Shown here: piece by piece, positions 46,300-58,089 of the stretch
Numbering within the stretch: position 1 is the first letter of the stretch
Layout: the number at the start of each line of letters is the position of its first letter
Assembly (NCBI GenBank): GCA_947650365.1
Contig: OX393555.1
Location: 15,687,251 to 15,751,250 of the forward strand
Reading direction: 5' to 3'
Source of the DNA: Chamaelirium japonicum
Taxonomy: Eukaryota; Streptophyta; Magnoliopsida; Liliales; Melanthiaceae
DNA: 64,000 nucleotides
The notes under the pieces: model-generated
Told to the model about the DNA's origin: nothing
The model's database searches: none
The model's input: the letters and a program-made list of their open reading frames with translations, nothing else
Made by a program: the position numbers and the translations under genes

Positions 46300-47160
46300 G
46301 AAGTCGATGAAGAAAGTGATACCAACATCGAAAGCATGGGAAGAAGCATCGCTGCCAACGACAAGCTGTTCAACAAGGCTAACGCACACCTTGCTGATGC
46401 CGAGTTTTACCAAGTGAAAGATTCCGTTGCAGAAGCTCATCCAGCAAAACCTCTACGAGCTCAGGGAGTCAAAGCAGCTGCGAGGGACAAAAGCTCTCAA
46501 CTTGCAAAACCAGCGACATCCTCCAGCCAGATAGTGCACAAAAATAAGGAAGCGCCAGCATCAAGACGGAAAATTCATGTCAACTTCAAATCAAGCTCGA
46601 TGCGAGGCGTTCCGTTGCTTGCTCAAGCTGCTTCAGTCCGGCGGCTCGCACTTAAGTGGCTTCGCAAACCAGGACGATCGCCTTCCCCTCCAGCAAAGGA
46701 ACCAGCGTTATCATTCTTCGGGGCCAACTTCAGTACTTTGCAAGAGATGACACTACCGTTACGTGGTCTGTTACACGTCTCGAGCTCAGCCGAGTCTTCC
46801 GAGTGCACCAGCTCTGAGCAACTTGCAATCAAGTCAGAAAACACTCGGGGGCAAAACTCCACCGAGTCGATGTTCAAATCCAGCCGCAGCAAAGAAAGCA
46901 TGGCGCACATGGGTTCACTACCCTCAGCTGCAATACCACATCGCCTGACAAAGACTCAAGCTTGCCTCTTCAAAAGCGGCGAACGAATCCTTCCAAATCG
47001 CCGAGGCATTCACTCCAGTCAAACTCCAGCAGTCATCAAAACTCCAGTCAAGAAGATCTTCACTTCTAACTACATTGAAGCGAAGAGGGCAGGCAACAAC
47101 CGCGAACCAGCGGCAACTTTGCCTACCAGCTGCAAGTCCCTCAAAAGGTACTTTGCTTAG
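46300..47160 (+). pseudogene. Element 3 continuation of the duplicated linker
   Basis: A + strand frame (46336-47160) reads NDKLFNKANAHLADAEFYQV and later ERILPNRRGIHSSQTPAVIK. It is a diverged copy of 44520-45240 (DKPFNEAEAHLADAKFYQA, EQIPPNRRGIGSSQNLLVIR). The protease domain is not in this second copy. Confidence 0.75.
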
Positions 47161-47181
47161 CGCAAGGTTACCCCCCTTGCC

Positions 47182-47219
<38 letters not shown>

Positions 47220-48551
47220 AGAATAAACGAACTACGTGCGACTTGATCCCTCTCAATAGGGTACGTAGGCAGCCTACAAAGGTTCAGTCCAGACAAAAAA
47301 AGAAACATCCCTAGCATCGTCCCAGAAGACCAGCCCAGAAAAGAACAAGTGCAAATCCACAAGTCCAGTCAGCAAACCAAAGGATGACAGGAAAGTCAAA
47401 GTTCTTGAGGCATTGAAGCAGCTCGCCCCCCGCGGCCTACACGCGCTGCAACTCCAGGGGTAGAGAAGCCGTCAACGTCCGACGCGTCGCCAGCTATGCA
47501 CGCTGCTTCGCATGGTCCGCTCCGAAAGCCTTCTTTATCGCTCCACCGGCTCCCGGCAATTCGTCAGCTCTTCACGCTGCTTCGCAAACTCTACTCCAAA
47601 CATTTTCTTGGTTGCTCGAGCTTTCCCCAAATGGAACTCCAGCTTCTAAAGCGACGCACGAGTAGCAAGTCGAAGTCTTTAAGGCGCCGAAGCAGCTCGC
47701 CTCTTGCGGCCTACACGTGCTGCAACTCCCAGGATAGAGAAGTCGTGAACTTCTGACGCATCGCCAGCTATGCACGCTACTTCGCATAGTCCGCCTCGGA
47801 AGCCTTCTCGATTGCTCCACCAGCTCTCGGCTCTTCATCAGCTCTTCACGCCGCCTTGCAAGCTCTGCTCCAGAAGTCTTCTCGGTCGCTTGAGCTTTCC
47901 CCAAACGGGACTCCGACTCTTGAAGCGACGCACGAACGACCTCCACCTTCTTCTACATCCGAACCAAGTCTGCAGTAGCAAGCGTGCGATGCCCCGACAG
48001 CCGACGTCTCTCTCCCTCGGTAGCAGCTAAGCCCAAGGAAGCATCCTCCAGCGAAGACCGTCGTTAGCAATGAAGCTCGCCACCCTCCAAAGAAGGTGCG
48101 CATCTGCTCCGCAGAAAAGGAGTCGTTGCCTTGAAATCCACCGGGATCATGCAAAAGCTCAAGCCCACCTGAAGGATGGGAAACTGCCACTGAAGTCAAA
48201 AGCAGCAACCCGAAGAATGGCGGACGCATAAACAACAACCGCAGCCTTCGTGACCTCCACAAAGCCAAAAGAACCACTGGAGCTATCATCAAGGTCAAGA
48301 TCGACAAGCAAAAGACAACCAAAGCAGTCTACTCCTTGTTGATGCTCGTGGCCTCGTCATCCTCTTCAGAACGCCCATCTCGGTGTCCTTCAAGCTGACA
48401 TTGCTACCAGAAAGGTGCAACCTCGCTAGTAACTCTAAACCCGCGGTTGACCTCATCAATAATCTAACCAGCCTTCGGAAGGTACTCAGGGGGGCGAATC
48501 TTGCAAGGATATGAAAAGTGCAAGACCGATCGAGAGGTAAAGTCAATTCCG

Positions 48552-48585
<34 letters not shown>

Positions 48586-48773
48586 ACAGCCACCCTCCTG
48601 TCTGATCCAAACCCACGCATGGGAGGGAGCCGCTCGTCACAAGCCAAAATGGGAGAAGGGGACCCACAGCCCCCCTCCTTCTCCGATTCAGTCGGAGGCT
48701 GTTTGACTCGGAGAGCGATCAAGCCGGAGACGCCATTGTTGCCACCGCGTCCCCTCTCCCCAATCAGTGCTCG

Positions 48774-48807
<34 letters not shown>

Positions 48808-49826
48808 GAGGAGAAGAGTAAAGTGGGGCGGGGCCTGCACCCCTTTCCCCAATGGTAAGCCAACAACAAAGAGAAGGGGGGACCCCAGCCGCTCCCTCCT
48901 TCATCTCCTATACGACCGGGGTCGGCGCCCGCGCCCGAGGCCACCGCTGCGCGCCGCCCGCCGCTGAAACCTGCGCCAAAGGCCACCGTTGCGCGCCGCC
49001 CGCCGCTTAAACTCGCGCCCGGCGACCGCACGTCGCTCGCCCGCGCCCGCGCCGGTGCGCCGCCCGCCGTTGGCCCCGCGCCCAGCCGCCGCCGCCCCGC
49101 TGCGCCCGTCCGACGGCGGACCCGCACAGCCCCGGCCGCCGCTGGCTCCGAACACCACCGCGCGCTGCCCGCTGCTGGCCCCGAGCCTGACTCGTCGCCG
49201 CCTGCGCACCACCCTAGCGCGCACGCCCCCGGCCACCATTGCGCCCGCTGCCGCCTGCGCCCCCGCGCACCGCCGCCGCTGCCCGCACCGCTGCCGCAGT
49301 CGCCTGCGCCCCGGTCAACTCCGCGCGCACCACAGCCGGCCGCTGCTGCAGCTGCCTCCGCATACCAGAACCAGAAGAAGGAGAAGAAAGAAAGAAAAGA
49401 AAGGAAAGAAAAGAAAAGGAAAGAAAGAAAGAAAAGAAAGAAAAGAAAAGGAAAGAAAGAAAAAGAAAAGAAAAAAAAAAAGAAGAAAAGAAAAGAAAAG
49501 AAAAGAAAAGGAAAGAAAAAAGAAAGAAGGGTCCGCGAGCCACTGGCACCCGCACCGCAGCCCGCGCGCCGCTCGGCCATCGCCTGCCGCTGCTGCTGCT
49601 GCTGCCTCCGCGAGCCACCACCGCCGCGGCACCCCGGCCTTCGCGCGCGCCGTAGCTAGCCACCGTCGCTACTGCTGTACTCCGCGTCCAAAAAAAAAAA
49701 AAAAAAGGGGCCTGCACCCCTGTCGAGAGGATTGCCCGATTCAAGATTACTCTCCAGCCAGCCCACACCCGTGACGTGACCCGTGCGCCACGAGCCGACA
49801 CTGGTATCATCAGCGCCTTCGAAGTT

Positions 49827-49868
<42 letters not shown>

Positions 49869-50865
49869 GAGAAATCAACAAGTGGGGGGGCCCACGGGCC
49901 CCTCGCCCCCTTCCAATTGGAGAGCAACAACAAAGAAGGAAAGGGGGGGACCCGCACCCCCCTCCTTCTCCTTCTTCTTCACCTGCAGCCCGACCAAACC
50001 GCCACGCCCGCCGGATCCGGCCCCCGAGCCCGACCCACTCGGCCCCGCGCCCGATCCGCTCGCGCCCGCCACCCTGCACGCCGGCCCCCGCGCCCGATCC
50101 GCTCGCGCCCGCCACCCTGCACGCCGGCCGCCGCGCGCGCCGCGCGCCGTCGCCGCCTCGCGCGCGCCACCGCACGCTGCGACCCCGCGCGCCGCCGGTC
50201 CCGCCGCGCCCCGCGCCGGTGCTGCTGCCGCTGCTGCCCGTGCAGCCCGGAACCGAACCGAAGAAGAAGAAGAAAGAAAAAAAAAAAAAAAAAAAGAAAA
50301 GGAAAGAAGAGAAAAAAAAAAAAGAAAAAGGAAAAGGAAAAGAAAAGAAAAGAAAAAGAAAAAGAAAAAGAAAAGAAGAAGAAGAAGAAGAAGGAGGAAG
50401 AGAGAGGCGGCGAAGGCGACCCGCACCTCAGCCGCGCTCCTCCATCCTCCCCGCCTCGAGCCTCGTCGCATCGTCGCTTCGAACCCGCCTTCGCAACGAC
50501 CGCGAAATCGCGCACCATCGCCGCCGACGAAAGAAGCGACACCGGGAAGACGGAGCGAGTCGCGTGCAACCCCAGGCAGCTCTCTTCCGACTACGGTCTT
50601 CAGAAGCCGGCAGAACCGTCGCGCAAAAGCACAAGGCCGACGAAAAAGGCGACACCGGGAAGACGGAGCAAGTCTCGTGCAACCCCAGGCAGCTCTCTTC
50701 AGATCTTCAGAAGCCGGCGGAACCTTCGCAGAGAAACGCAATGACGGAAGAAGGGGGTAGGGGTCCTTAAATAGACCTCCAACCCCGCCCACAAAAGGAA
50801 TCAAGGACAAACGCTCTACGATTCCTACGTGTCCAAACCCGACACGCTCTCACCGACGCACTCGT
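47161..50865 (+). other. Element 3 noncoding 3' region with poly(A) tracts
   Basis: Runs of A lie at 47183-47217 (35), 48552-48581 (30), 48786-48807 (22), about 49690-49706 (17), 49828-49867 (40) and about 50277-50295. 47260-48330 matches the part after pol in element 2 and includes two tandem copies of an about 280-bp stretch. From 48600 on come very GC-rich blocks (CGCCCGCCGC), AAAGG/AAAGA-rich tracts and three similar GGAGAAGGGGACCC-type pieces. Two 120-bp near-copies (GACACCGGGAAGACGGAGC) lie at 50535-50720. Long Arg/Lys/Ala frames here follow from composition. Confidence 0.7.
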
Positions 50866-50880
50866 CCTTGAGGGGGCATT
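50866..50880 (+). promoter_or_regulatory. Element 3 polypurine tract
   Basis: CTTGAGGGGGCATT directly precedes the TGTAGACAC start of the 3' LTR and would prime plus-strand DNA. Confidence 0.7.
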
Positions 50881-52638
50881 TGTAGACACACGAATTTCGT
50901 CAGACCCGAACCCGACTCACGTGCGCCAACGCGGATGCAAACCCGACACACGGACCCAACTCGCGCGCACCGACATGGATTCAAACCCGACTCGCGCGCG
51001 CCGATGCGGACCCGGACCCCATGCGCCAAGGGGGGCCGACCCCTACTAGGGTCCGAACCCCATGGGGGCCGGTCCCTACTAGGACCCGAGCCACATGGGG
51101 CCGGCCCTAGTAGGACCCGAACCCCATGGGGGGCCGGCCGGCCCTGCAAGGAAAGGGGAGAAAAAGAAAGAAAAGAAAAAGGAAAGAAAAGAAAGGAAAG
51201 AAAAGAAAAAGGAAAGAAAAGAAAGGAAAGAAAAGAAAAGGAAAGAAAAGAAAAGGAAAGAAAAGAAAGAAAAGGAAAGAATACCGCCATGCGCGGGGGG
51301 AGGTAGCGTATGACGTCTGCACACACGCGGATCTGCGCCGATCCCTCGATCCGACGCACAAGACGAAGCGCCCGATCGCCATCGATTTCGTGCGCAAAAT
51401 CCAGCCATAATTGCACCCGCCAGAAAAGGAAAACAACTAAATGTTATTCCCTTCATCAATGGATGAATAAAATCCGGGTAATTATGAGAGAGATACAAAA
51501 GGGATTTAAAATTAAAGAGTTCCCATATCTCTCTCCCCACCTCTTTGCCTATAAATAGAGGGGGTGGGGGAAGGAAAAAATGGTCGGAAAATTGAAGACG
51601 AAACGCCAGAGCTCTGCAGAAGAGGAGACGCTTCTTCATCGACCCAAGGCTTCACGAGGCACAGTCAAGCCTGTCCCGAGGGATCGGCTTACTGAAAGTC
51701 CTCATCAATGTGAAGGCCCTTGCACACGAAGATCATCCCTTCGACTCCGTGCACGAAGAAGAAAGCTCGGAGAAGAAGAACCCTTCGACTCCGAAGACGC
51801 CAGAAGCAAAGGCCGGAGAAGAAGAGGAGCGGCACTACCCCGTCGTCTCCAACAAGCTTCGACTCCGATCAAGCCCAAAAGCCCGGAGAAGAAGAGGAGC
51901 GGCACTACCCCGTCGTCTCCAACAAGCTTCGACTCCGATCAAGCCCAAAAGCCCGGAGAAGAAGAGGAGCGGCACTACCCCGTCGTCTCCAACAAGCTTC
52001 GACTCCGATCAAGCCCAAAAGCCCGGAGAAGAAGAGGAGCGGCACTACCCCGTCGTCTCCAACAAGCTTCGACTCCGATCAAGCCCAAAAGCCCGGAGAA
52101 GAAGAGGAGCGGCACTACCCCGTCGTCTCCAACAAGCTTCGACTCCGATCAAGCCCAAAAGCCCGGAGAAGAAGAAGAGCGGCTCTACCCCGTCGTCTCC
52201 AACAAGCTTCGACTCCGATCAAGCCCAAAAGCCCGGAGAAGAAGAGGAGCGGCACTACCCCGTCGTCTCCAACAAGCTTCGACTCCGATCAAGCACAAAA
52301 GCCCGGAGAAGAAGAGGAGCGGCACTACCCCGTCGTCTCCAACAAGCTTCGACTCCGATCAAGCCCAAAAGCCCGGAGAAGAAGAGAAGCGGCACTACCC
52401 CGTCGTCTCCAACAAGCTTCGACTCCGATCAAGCCCAAAAGCCCGGAGAAGAAGAGGAGCGGCACTACCCCGTCGTCTCCAACAAGCTTCGACTCCGATC
52501 AAGCCCAAAAGCCCGGAGAAGAAGAGGAGCGGCACTACCCCGTCGTCTCCAACAAGCCTTCGACTCCGATCAAGCCCAAAAGCCCGGAGAAGAAGAGGAG
52601 CGGCACTACCCCGTCGTCTCCAACAAATCCTCGATCCC
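50881..52638 (+). repeat. Element 3 3' LTR, first part
   Basis: The first 946 bp appear identical to the 5' LTR. The part ends with ATCCC (52634-52638), the left target duplication of element 4. Confidence 0.95.
51827..52625 (+). repeat. 70-bp tandem array in 3' LTR (12 units)
   Basis: The unit is the same as at 39241-40010, with one more copy. Three rare variants within the array occur in the same order in both LTRs, which places the extra unit near the left of the array. Confidence 0.9.
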
Positions 52639-53253
52639 TGTGGGTGCAAAAATTGTACCGGACCAGATCAGAGCAGCATGGGCCCGCGCAACGGCCCAAA
52701 TGGGTAAGCCCGCCTAGGCTCACATGGGCCCACTCTACGAGGCTCGCAGATCAAGCCCTACCCCTTATTGGGCCCGAACAACGGCCCAATAAGGGCCCAG
52801 CAAGGAGGCCCAGAACCAGTGCCACGTCATCATCGCCACGTCATCACTGCCATATCGGGCACGTGCCTATGCTACAAAAGGACCCCCAAGGCATCCAGGA
52901 AGAGGGTTGGTCATTCGATCAGAGGAGGAGAGGATCTAGAGCCAGAGCCAGAGCCCTCTATTCTCCCCACCTTGTTCTCTTCTAGTTGCTCCGTGCAACC
53001 CCACTGTACGAAGCTTCTCTCGGCCTGTCGAGAGAACGCTCACCCTTTGTATTCAAATTATAGTGAAGATCAGGTGGCACCTCTCGCCCGGAGACGTAGG
53101 TCGTAAGGCCGAACTCCGTCACCAACCCTTGTGTCATCGCTCTTTATTCTCTCTATCTATTCTCTCATCTCTCTAACTCTACAAACCATCAAATTCAATC
53201 AAGGCTGTGGGGTGGGATTCTCGATCAAGGCGGCTCGGAAATTTCCCCCCACA
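52639..53253 (+). repeat. Element 4 left LTR
   Basis: The 615-bp repeat carries two direct copies of GCCACGTCATCA (about 52821-52850), ACGT-core sites of the kind bound by plant bZIP factors. The first 245 bp or so equal the right LTR; the rest differs at about 20 places. Confidence 0.93.
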
Positions 53254-53258
53254 ATCTT

Positions 53259-53275
53259 TGGCGCCGTCTGTGGGA
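53259..53275 (+). promoter_or_regulatory. Element 4 primer binding site
   Basis: TGGCGCCGTCTGTGGGA begins five bases after the left LTR. Confidence 0.8.
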
Positions 53276-53397
53276 TATCGATAGAGGTCTTACCCACACC
53301 TCTACCGACTCCTATTCAACTTGCGGTGACGAGCCACAAGTCCTCATCCAAATCAACATCAACGCCATCATCACGCCGATATCAACACGCTCGATGG

Positions 53398-53840
53398 TGA
53401 AGGCCAGCACTAACCCACCAAAGGCGGGTGCTAAACGAACAAACGATATGCTGATCGAAGACGAACAAGAAGTCTCGGTTGCAACCAACCAAAGAAATAT
53501 TCAGGAGCGGCTGGGGCCGTAAGGCAGCCATCCAGAAGGGCACCGCGATCGACGAGACCCGCCATTCCCGAGGCAACGATCTGGCAAAGAGCACGCCACC
53601 CAAGGTGACAACGATCTAACTACATACCAAATTTCGGCTGCTGATTTCCAGTTGTTGAACCTTCTTAAGAGGAACGCAGCCCTCGAGCAAGAGAGGGATT
53701 CCCTAAAGAAGGCGGCTGGAAGAGCGGGGGTTGTGGCCCACAACTCTCTAGCTACTGATGAAGACCAACCAAAGACCTTCGATTCCGCCCGTTCAAGTCG
53801 GAAGCTCGAAGGCAATTCGGCTACGCCCTGTCGAGGCTAA
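53398..53840 (+). pseudogene. Gag-like remnant of element 4
   Basis: Short + strand frames begin MVKASTNPPKAGAKRTND near 53394 and go on, after a break, with a coiled-coil-like stretch (LLKRNAALEQERDSLKKAAG, about 53650-53710). The position right after the primer site fits the start of gag, but no gag core is visible. Confidence 0.4.
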
Positions 53841-54735
53841 AGTCCGACAAAAAGGCTCCTGGCAACCCAGGTCAACCAAAGACCTTCGATTCCGCCCATT
53901 CAAGTCGGAAGCTCGAAGGCAATTCGGCTACGCCCTCTCGAGGCTAAAGTCCGATTAAAAGGCTCCTGGCAACCCAGGTCAACCAAAGACCTTCGATTCC
54001 GCCCGTTCAAGTCGGAAGCTCGAAGGCCATTCGACTACGCCCTCTCGAGGCTAAAGTCCGATAAAAAGGCTCCTGGCAACCCAGGTCAACCAAAGACCTT
54101 CGATTCCGCCCATTCAAGTCGGAAGCTCGAAGGCAATTCGGCTACGCCCTCTCGAGGCTAAAGTCCGATAAAAAGGCTCCTGGCAACCCAAGTCAACCAA
54201 AGATATTCGATTCCGCCCGTTCAAGTCGGAAGCTCGAAGGCAATTCGGCTACGCCCTCTCGAGGCTAAAGTCCGATAAAAAGGCTCCTGGCAACCCAGGT
54301 CAACCAAAGACCTTCGATTTCGCCCATTCAAGTCGGAAGCTCGAAGGCAATTCGGCTACGCCCTCTCGAGGCTAAAGTCCGATAAAAAGGCTCCTGGCAA
54401 CCCAGGTCAACCAAAGACCTTCGATTCCGACCTTCGATTCCGCCCATTCAAGTCGGAAGCTCGAAGGCAATTCGGCTACGCCCTCTCGAGGCTAAAGTCC
54501 GATAAAAAGGCTCCTGGCAACCCAGGTCAGCCAAAGATCTTTGATTCCGCCCGTTCAAGTCGTAAGCTCGAAGGCAATTCGGCTACGCCCTTTCAAGGCA
54601 AAAGTCCGATAAAAAGGCTCCTGGCAACCCAGGTCAATCAAAGACCTTCGATTCCGCCCATTCAAGTCGGAAGCTCGAAGGCAATTCGGCTACGCCCTTT
54701 CAAGGTGAAAGTCAGATAAAACGCTCCTGACAATC
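53766..54735 (+). repeat. 107-bp tandem array in element 4 (about 9 units)
   Basis: Units read CAACCAAAGACCTTCGATTC, GCCC(A/G)TTCAAGTCGGAAGC, AATTCGGCTACGCCCTCTCG and AAAAAGGCTCCTGGCAACCC. One unit carries a short internal duplication. Confidence 0.9.
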
Positions 54736-54810
54736 CAGGTCAAGCTAAATTATCAACTATACTCATCTGAGGCGATGAGAATAAGTCCAAGGCAGACGTC
54801 GCTGCTTTGA

Positions 54811-55520
54811 CATGCACCAAGTCCAAGGCCCAGCCCTTGGCACTCGAAGACAAAGTCCGAGGCGATCAATGCCTCGGCACTCTACAAGCCCAAGGCCCAG
54901 CCCTTGGCACTCGAAGACAAAGTCCGAGGCGATCAATGCCTCGGCACTCTACAAGCCCAAGGCCCAGCCCTTGGCATTCGAAGACAAAGTCCGAGGCGAT
55001 CAATGCCTCGGCACTCTACAAGCCCAAGGCCCAGCCCTTGGCACTCGAAGACAAATTCCAAGGCGACCAACGCCTCGGCACTCTACAAGCCCAAGGCCCA
55101 GCCCTTGGCACTCGAAGACAAAGTCCGAGGCGATCAATGCCTCGGCACTCTACAAGCCTAAGGCCCAGCCCTTGGCACTCGAAGACAAAGTCCGAGGCGA
55201 TCAATGCCTCGGCACTCTACAAGCCCAAGGCCCAGCCCTTGGCACTCGAAGACAAATTCCGAGGCGACCAACGCCTCGGCACTCTACAAGCCCAAGGCCC
55301 AGCCCTTGGCACTCGAAGACAAAGTCCGAGGCGATCAATGCCTCGGCACTCTACAAGCCCAAGGCCCAGCCATTGGCACTCGAAGACAAAGTCCGAGGCG
55401 ACCAACGCCTCGGCACTCTACAAGCCCAAGGCCCAGCCCTTGGCACTCGAAGACAAAGTCCGAGGCGACCAACACCTCAGCACTCTATAATCCTAAGGCC
55501 CTACCCTTGACACATAAAGA
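54811..55520 (+). repeat. 67-bp tandem array in element 4 (about 10.5 units)
   Basis: Units read AAGGCCCAGCCCTTGGCACT, CGAAGACAAAGTCCGAGGCG and ATCAATGCCTCGGCACTCTA. All three + strand frames stay open through the array, because 67 is not a multiple of 3 and the unit lacks stops. Confidence 0.92.
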
Positions 55521-56009
55521 TAAAGTCCGAGACGTCGTCGCCGACGTATTGGCATTCGATCAAAAGTCCAAGCTTAGTCTTGTCACTCAGGTCCAAGCAT
55601 GAGATTATCACTGGCCATCACCTTTTTTCGACGACTATCGGTTCCAAACCGGTCAAGGGGTGGTTGGTCTGACTTTATCAGTGCGTGTCTCCACACTGGT
55701 GCAGTCGACGGTGGGTAACACGGGATAAAATGATGCTTCCTTGATCCTGGCCAAGTCAACACCCTCACGTGACCGTAGTACCTGGCGAATACAGTAACCA
55801 GGTGCGGTAGTACATTGGGTGAAGACCGGCTGGCCATCATGCGATGTCATCCTAGATTATCTCTAAGATACCCCCTCGAATATAGCATTATCCCTCGCCG
55901 ACATCCCCGTGCACCAGCGTTTTACCGAAAAAGTGTCGGTTTCGAATGGGGCTGAAATTCGAAAAACACACTATTTTCAATACCGACACTTTTTGGCCTC
56001 TTCTAGCAG
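55521..56009. other. Element 4 unique spacer
   Basis: No family match. CAGTGCGTGTCTCCACACTG and GGTAGTACATTGGGTGAAG words partly recur near 56700-56900, where CACCTGGTTACTGTATTCGC-like text appears inverted. Confidence 0.4.
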
Positions 56010-56610
56010 CCTACCTCTCGGTTTCGTTAGAAAACCGAGAGGGGGGGTGTGTCGGCATCAACAAGCAGCCCACCCCTCGGTTTCGTCAAAAAACCGAGAG
56101 GGGGTGTGTGTCGGCATCAACAAGCAGCCCACCCCTCGGTTTCGTCAGAAAACCGAGAGGGGGGTGTGTCGGCATCAACAAGCAGCCCACCCCTCGGTTT
56201 CTTTAGAAAACCGAGAGGGGGTGTGTGTCGGCATCAACAAGCAGCCCACCCCTCGGTTTTGTTAGAAAACCGAGAAGGGGGGGGGGGGGGGCGTGCCAGC
56301 ATCAACAAGCACCCCACCCCTCGGTTTCATCAGAAAACCAAGAGGGGGTGTGTGCCGGCATCAACAAGCAGCCCCCCCCTCGGTTTCGCACAAAAACCAA
56401 GTAAGGAGGGGGTGACGGCATACCATCAGCTACAACCACCCCTCGGTTTTGTCAGAAAACCGAGAGGGGGTATGTGTCGGCATCTACAAGCAGCCCTCCC
56501 TCGGTTTCGCAGAAAAACCAAGTGGGGAGGGTGCGACGGCACACCATCAGCAGCCCACCCCTCGGTTTCGACAGAAAACCGAGAGGGGGGGTGCTCGGCG
56601 CCATCCAAAC
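56010..56610 (+). repeat. Tandem array of small hairpins in element 4 (about 10 units)
   Basis: Each unit of about 59-62 bp holds CTCGGTTT, a short loop (CGTCAG or variant) and AAAACCGAGAGG, so it folds on itself. GTGTCGGCATCAACAAGCAG links the units. The last three are longer or diverged. Confidence 0.88.
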
Positions 56611-56944
56611 TTATTAGTCAATCCAATTCAAGTGGCATTCGCACACAAGGATCAGCCAAAGACGAAGAGTTATCTTCCATTGGGATTGGTTGAATAGCAA
56701 CTCCACCTAACCTATTGAGTTGGCCGTGCAAACTTCACAAGCAAAATTCCTCCTTCTTATCTGGGGGTGGACTCGTGGTAACCGCCGCGTCATCGCTAGG
56801 GCCCGACTGCAGTCCCTAGTGAATACAGTAACTAGGTGCAGTTGGGTGTCGAACAGAGACGGATGAGTTACCGTGTATCGATGCCTCTTCAAGACGCGCG
56901 ACGGACACTCGGCCAATGTGTTCTTTAGAGTCATCTGTTTATGA

Positions 56945-57240
56945 AGGCTTCGAAAAAGTTACACGTCAAGGTGTGCGATGTTTCACGTCCACTTTGATCG
57001 ATTTTTCGGCGCCTACGCAACGGCACTTTATACGCATTGACCCGACTTGTGTATGAAAAGTTACGGCTGCCGGAAGTTTACAAGGGTCTTATCTTCTATA
57101 ACAGGCTTCAAAAAAGTTACACGTCAAGGTGTTCGATGATTCACGTCCACTTTGATCGATTTTTCGGCGCCTACACAACAGCACCTTATACGCATCGATC
57201 CGACGCACGTATGAAAAGTTATGATTGTCGGAGGTTTTCG
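56945..57240 (+). repeat. 160-bp direct duplication in element 4
   Basis: Two copies share AAAAGTTACACGTCAAGGTG, CACGTCCACTTTGATCGATT, TTTCGGCGCCTAC and ATGAAAAGTTA in order, diverged by several percent. Confidence 0.8.
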
Positions 57241-58089
57241 AGACATTTCTTCCTGAAGACCAACTTCAGAGAGGTTACACGGCAGCGACGGTCACACTGA
57301 CGCCTTCAACCTGGTTCGTTACGCGCCCAACTCGTAGCAGGCCAAGCGCCGGGTATGAAAGAAGAACTTGCACCTCTCCCGGCCCACGCGTACGTGCTCT
57401 TGGCAACAACCGATTAGAATGGGAGTAAGGGGTCGAATGAACAAAGCACCCTCCCGCGCATTCTCCTCATGGAATTCGTCACACGGCGACGGTGACGAAC
57501 CTAACTCATCCTCCCCTGCCGCGCACTCCGTCTCGCAGCGGACCGAGGCGACCCCTCCGTGCGTGCTGTCTCACAGCGACCCGAAGCAACCCCGCATGTC
57601 CTCTTTGCAGCAGCCCAAGCCAACCCCGAAGGGGTCAGCGAACCACACCCGGGTGTCCCTCCTCGCGTAACAACGGCTTCCATGCGCATCCTCCAGCCAC
57701 TGCAGTCCGCACCCAGCATCGACCACAGCTGCTGCTACAGCCGTCCGACCCGTAGCATAGCACAAGAGGGAGAGAGAGAGAGATGGAAAGAGGAAGGACC
57801 TCGCACACGGCCCTCTCTCTCCTGAAGCCGGGTCCGATCGCCCATCGCCTGTCGCCCGTCTGACACACCGGACCCGCGCTCCGCTCCAGCCCGATTGCAT
57901 GCTGCCGCTGCTGCTGCTCTCTCTCTTGAAGCCCGGCTCGATCGCTCGCCGCCCATCTGACACGCCAGGCCCCGCACTCCACTCCGACTCGATCGCGTCC
58001 TGCCACTCACGCTCAACCCCACACCGACACCGCCAGCCGTACGCGAGCGCCTCGTCGGTCGGCTCTCGGGGTCTCGCGAGCGCTTACGG

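Noticed and set aside
46924-47314. Poly-Phe/poly-Lys frames near 47200
   Set aside because: They arise from the 35-base A run.
48543-50810. Long Lys/Arg-rich or Phe/Leu/Ala-rich frames on both strands
   Set aside because: They reflect AAAGG/AAAGA tracts and GC-rich blocks; no domain, and both strands are open at once.
53766-54735. Regular repeats that might suggest a CRISPR array
   Set aside because: Whole 107-bp units are repeated with no unique spacers, in a plant LTR element.
54807-55602. Frames of about 230 codons over the 67-bp array
   Set aside because: All three + frames are open because the unit has no stop; repeat composition, not coding.
57368-58089. Frames before the GT47 fragment as its upstream exons
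   Set aside because: They are Ser/Pro/Arg-rich, open in several frames, and show no feature of a GT47 membrane anchor.
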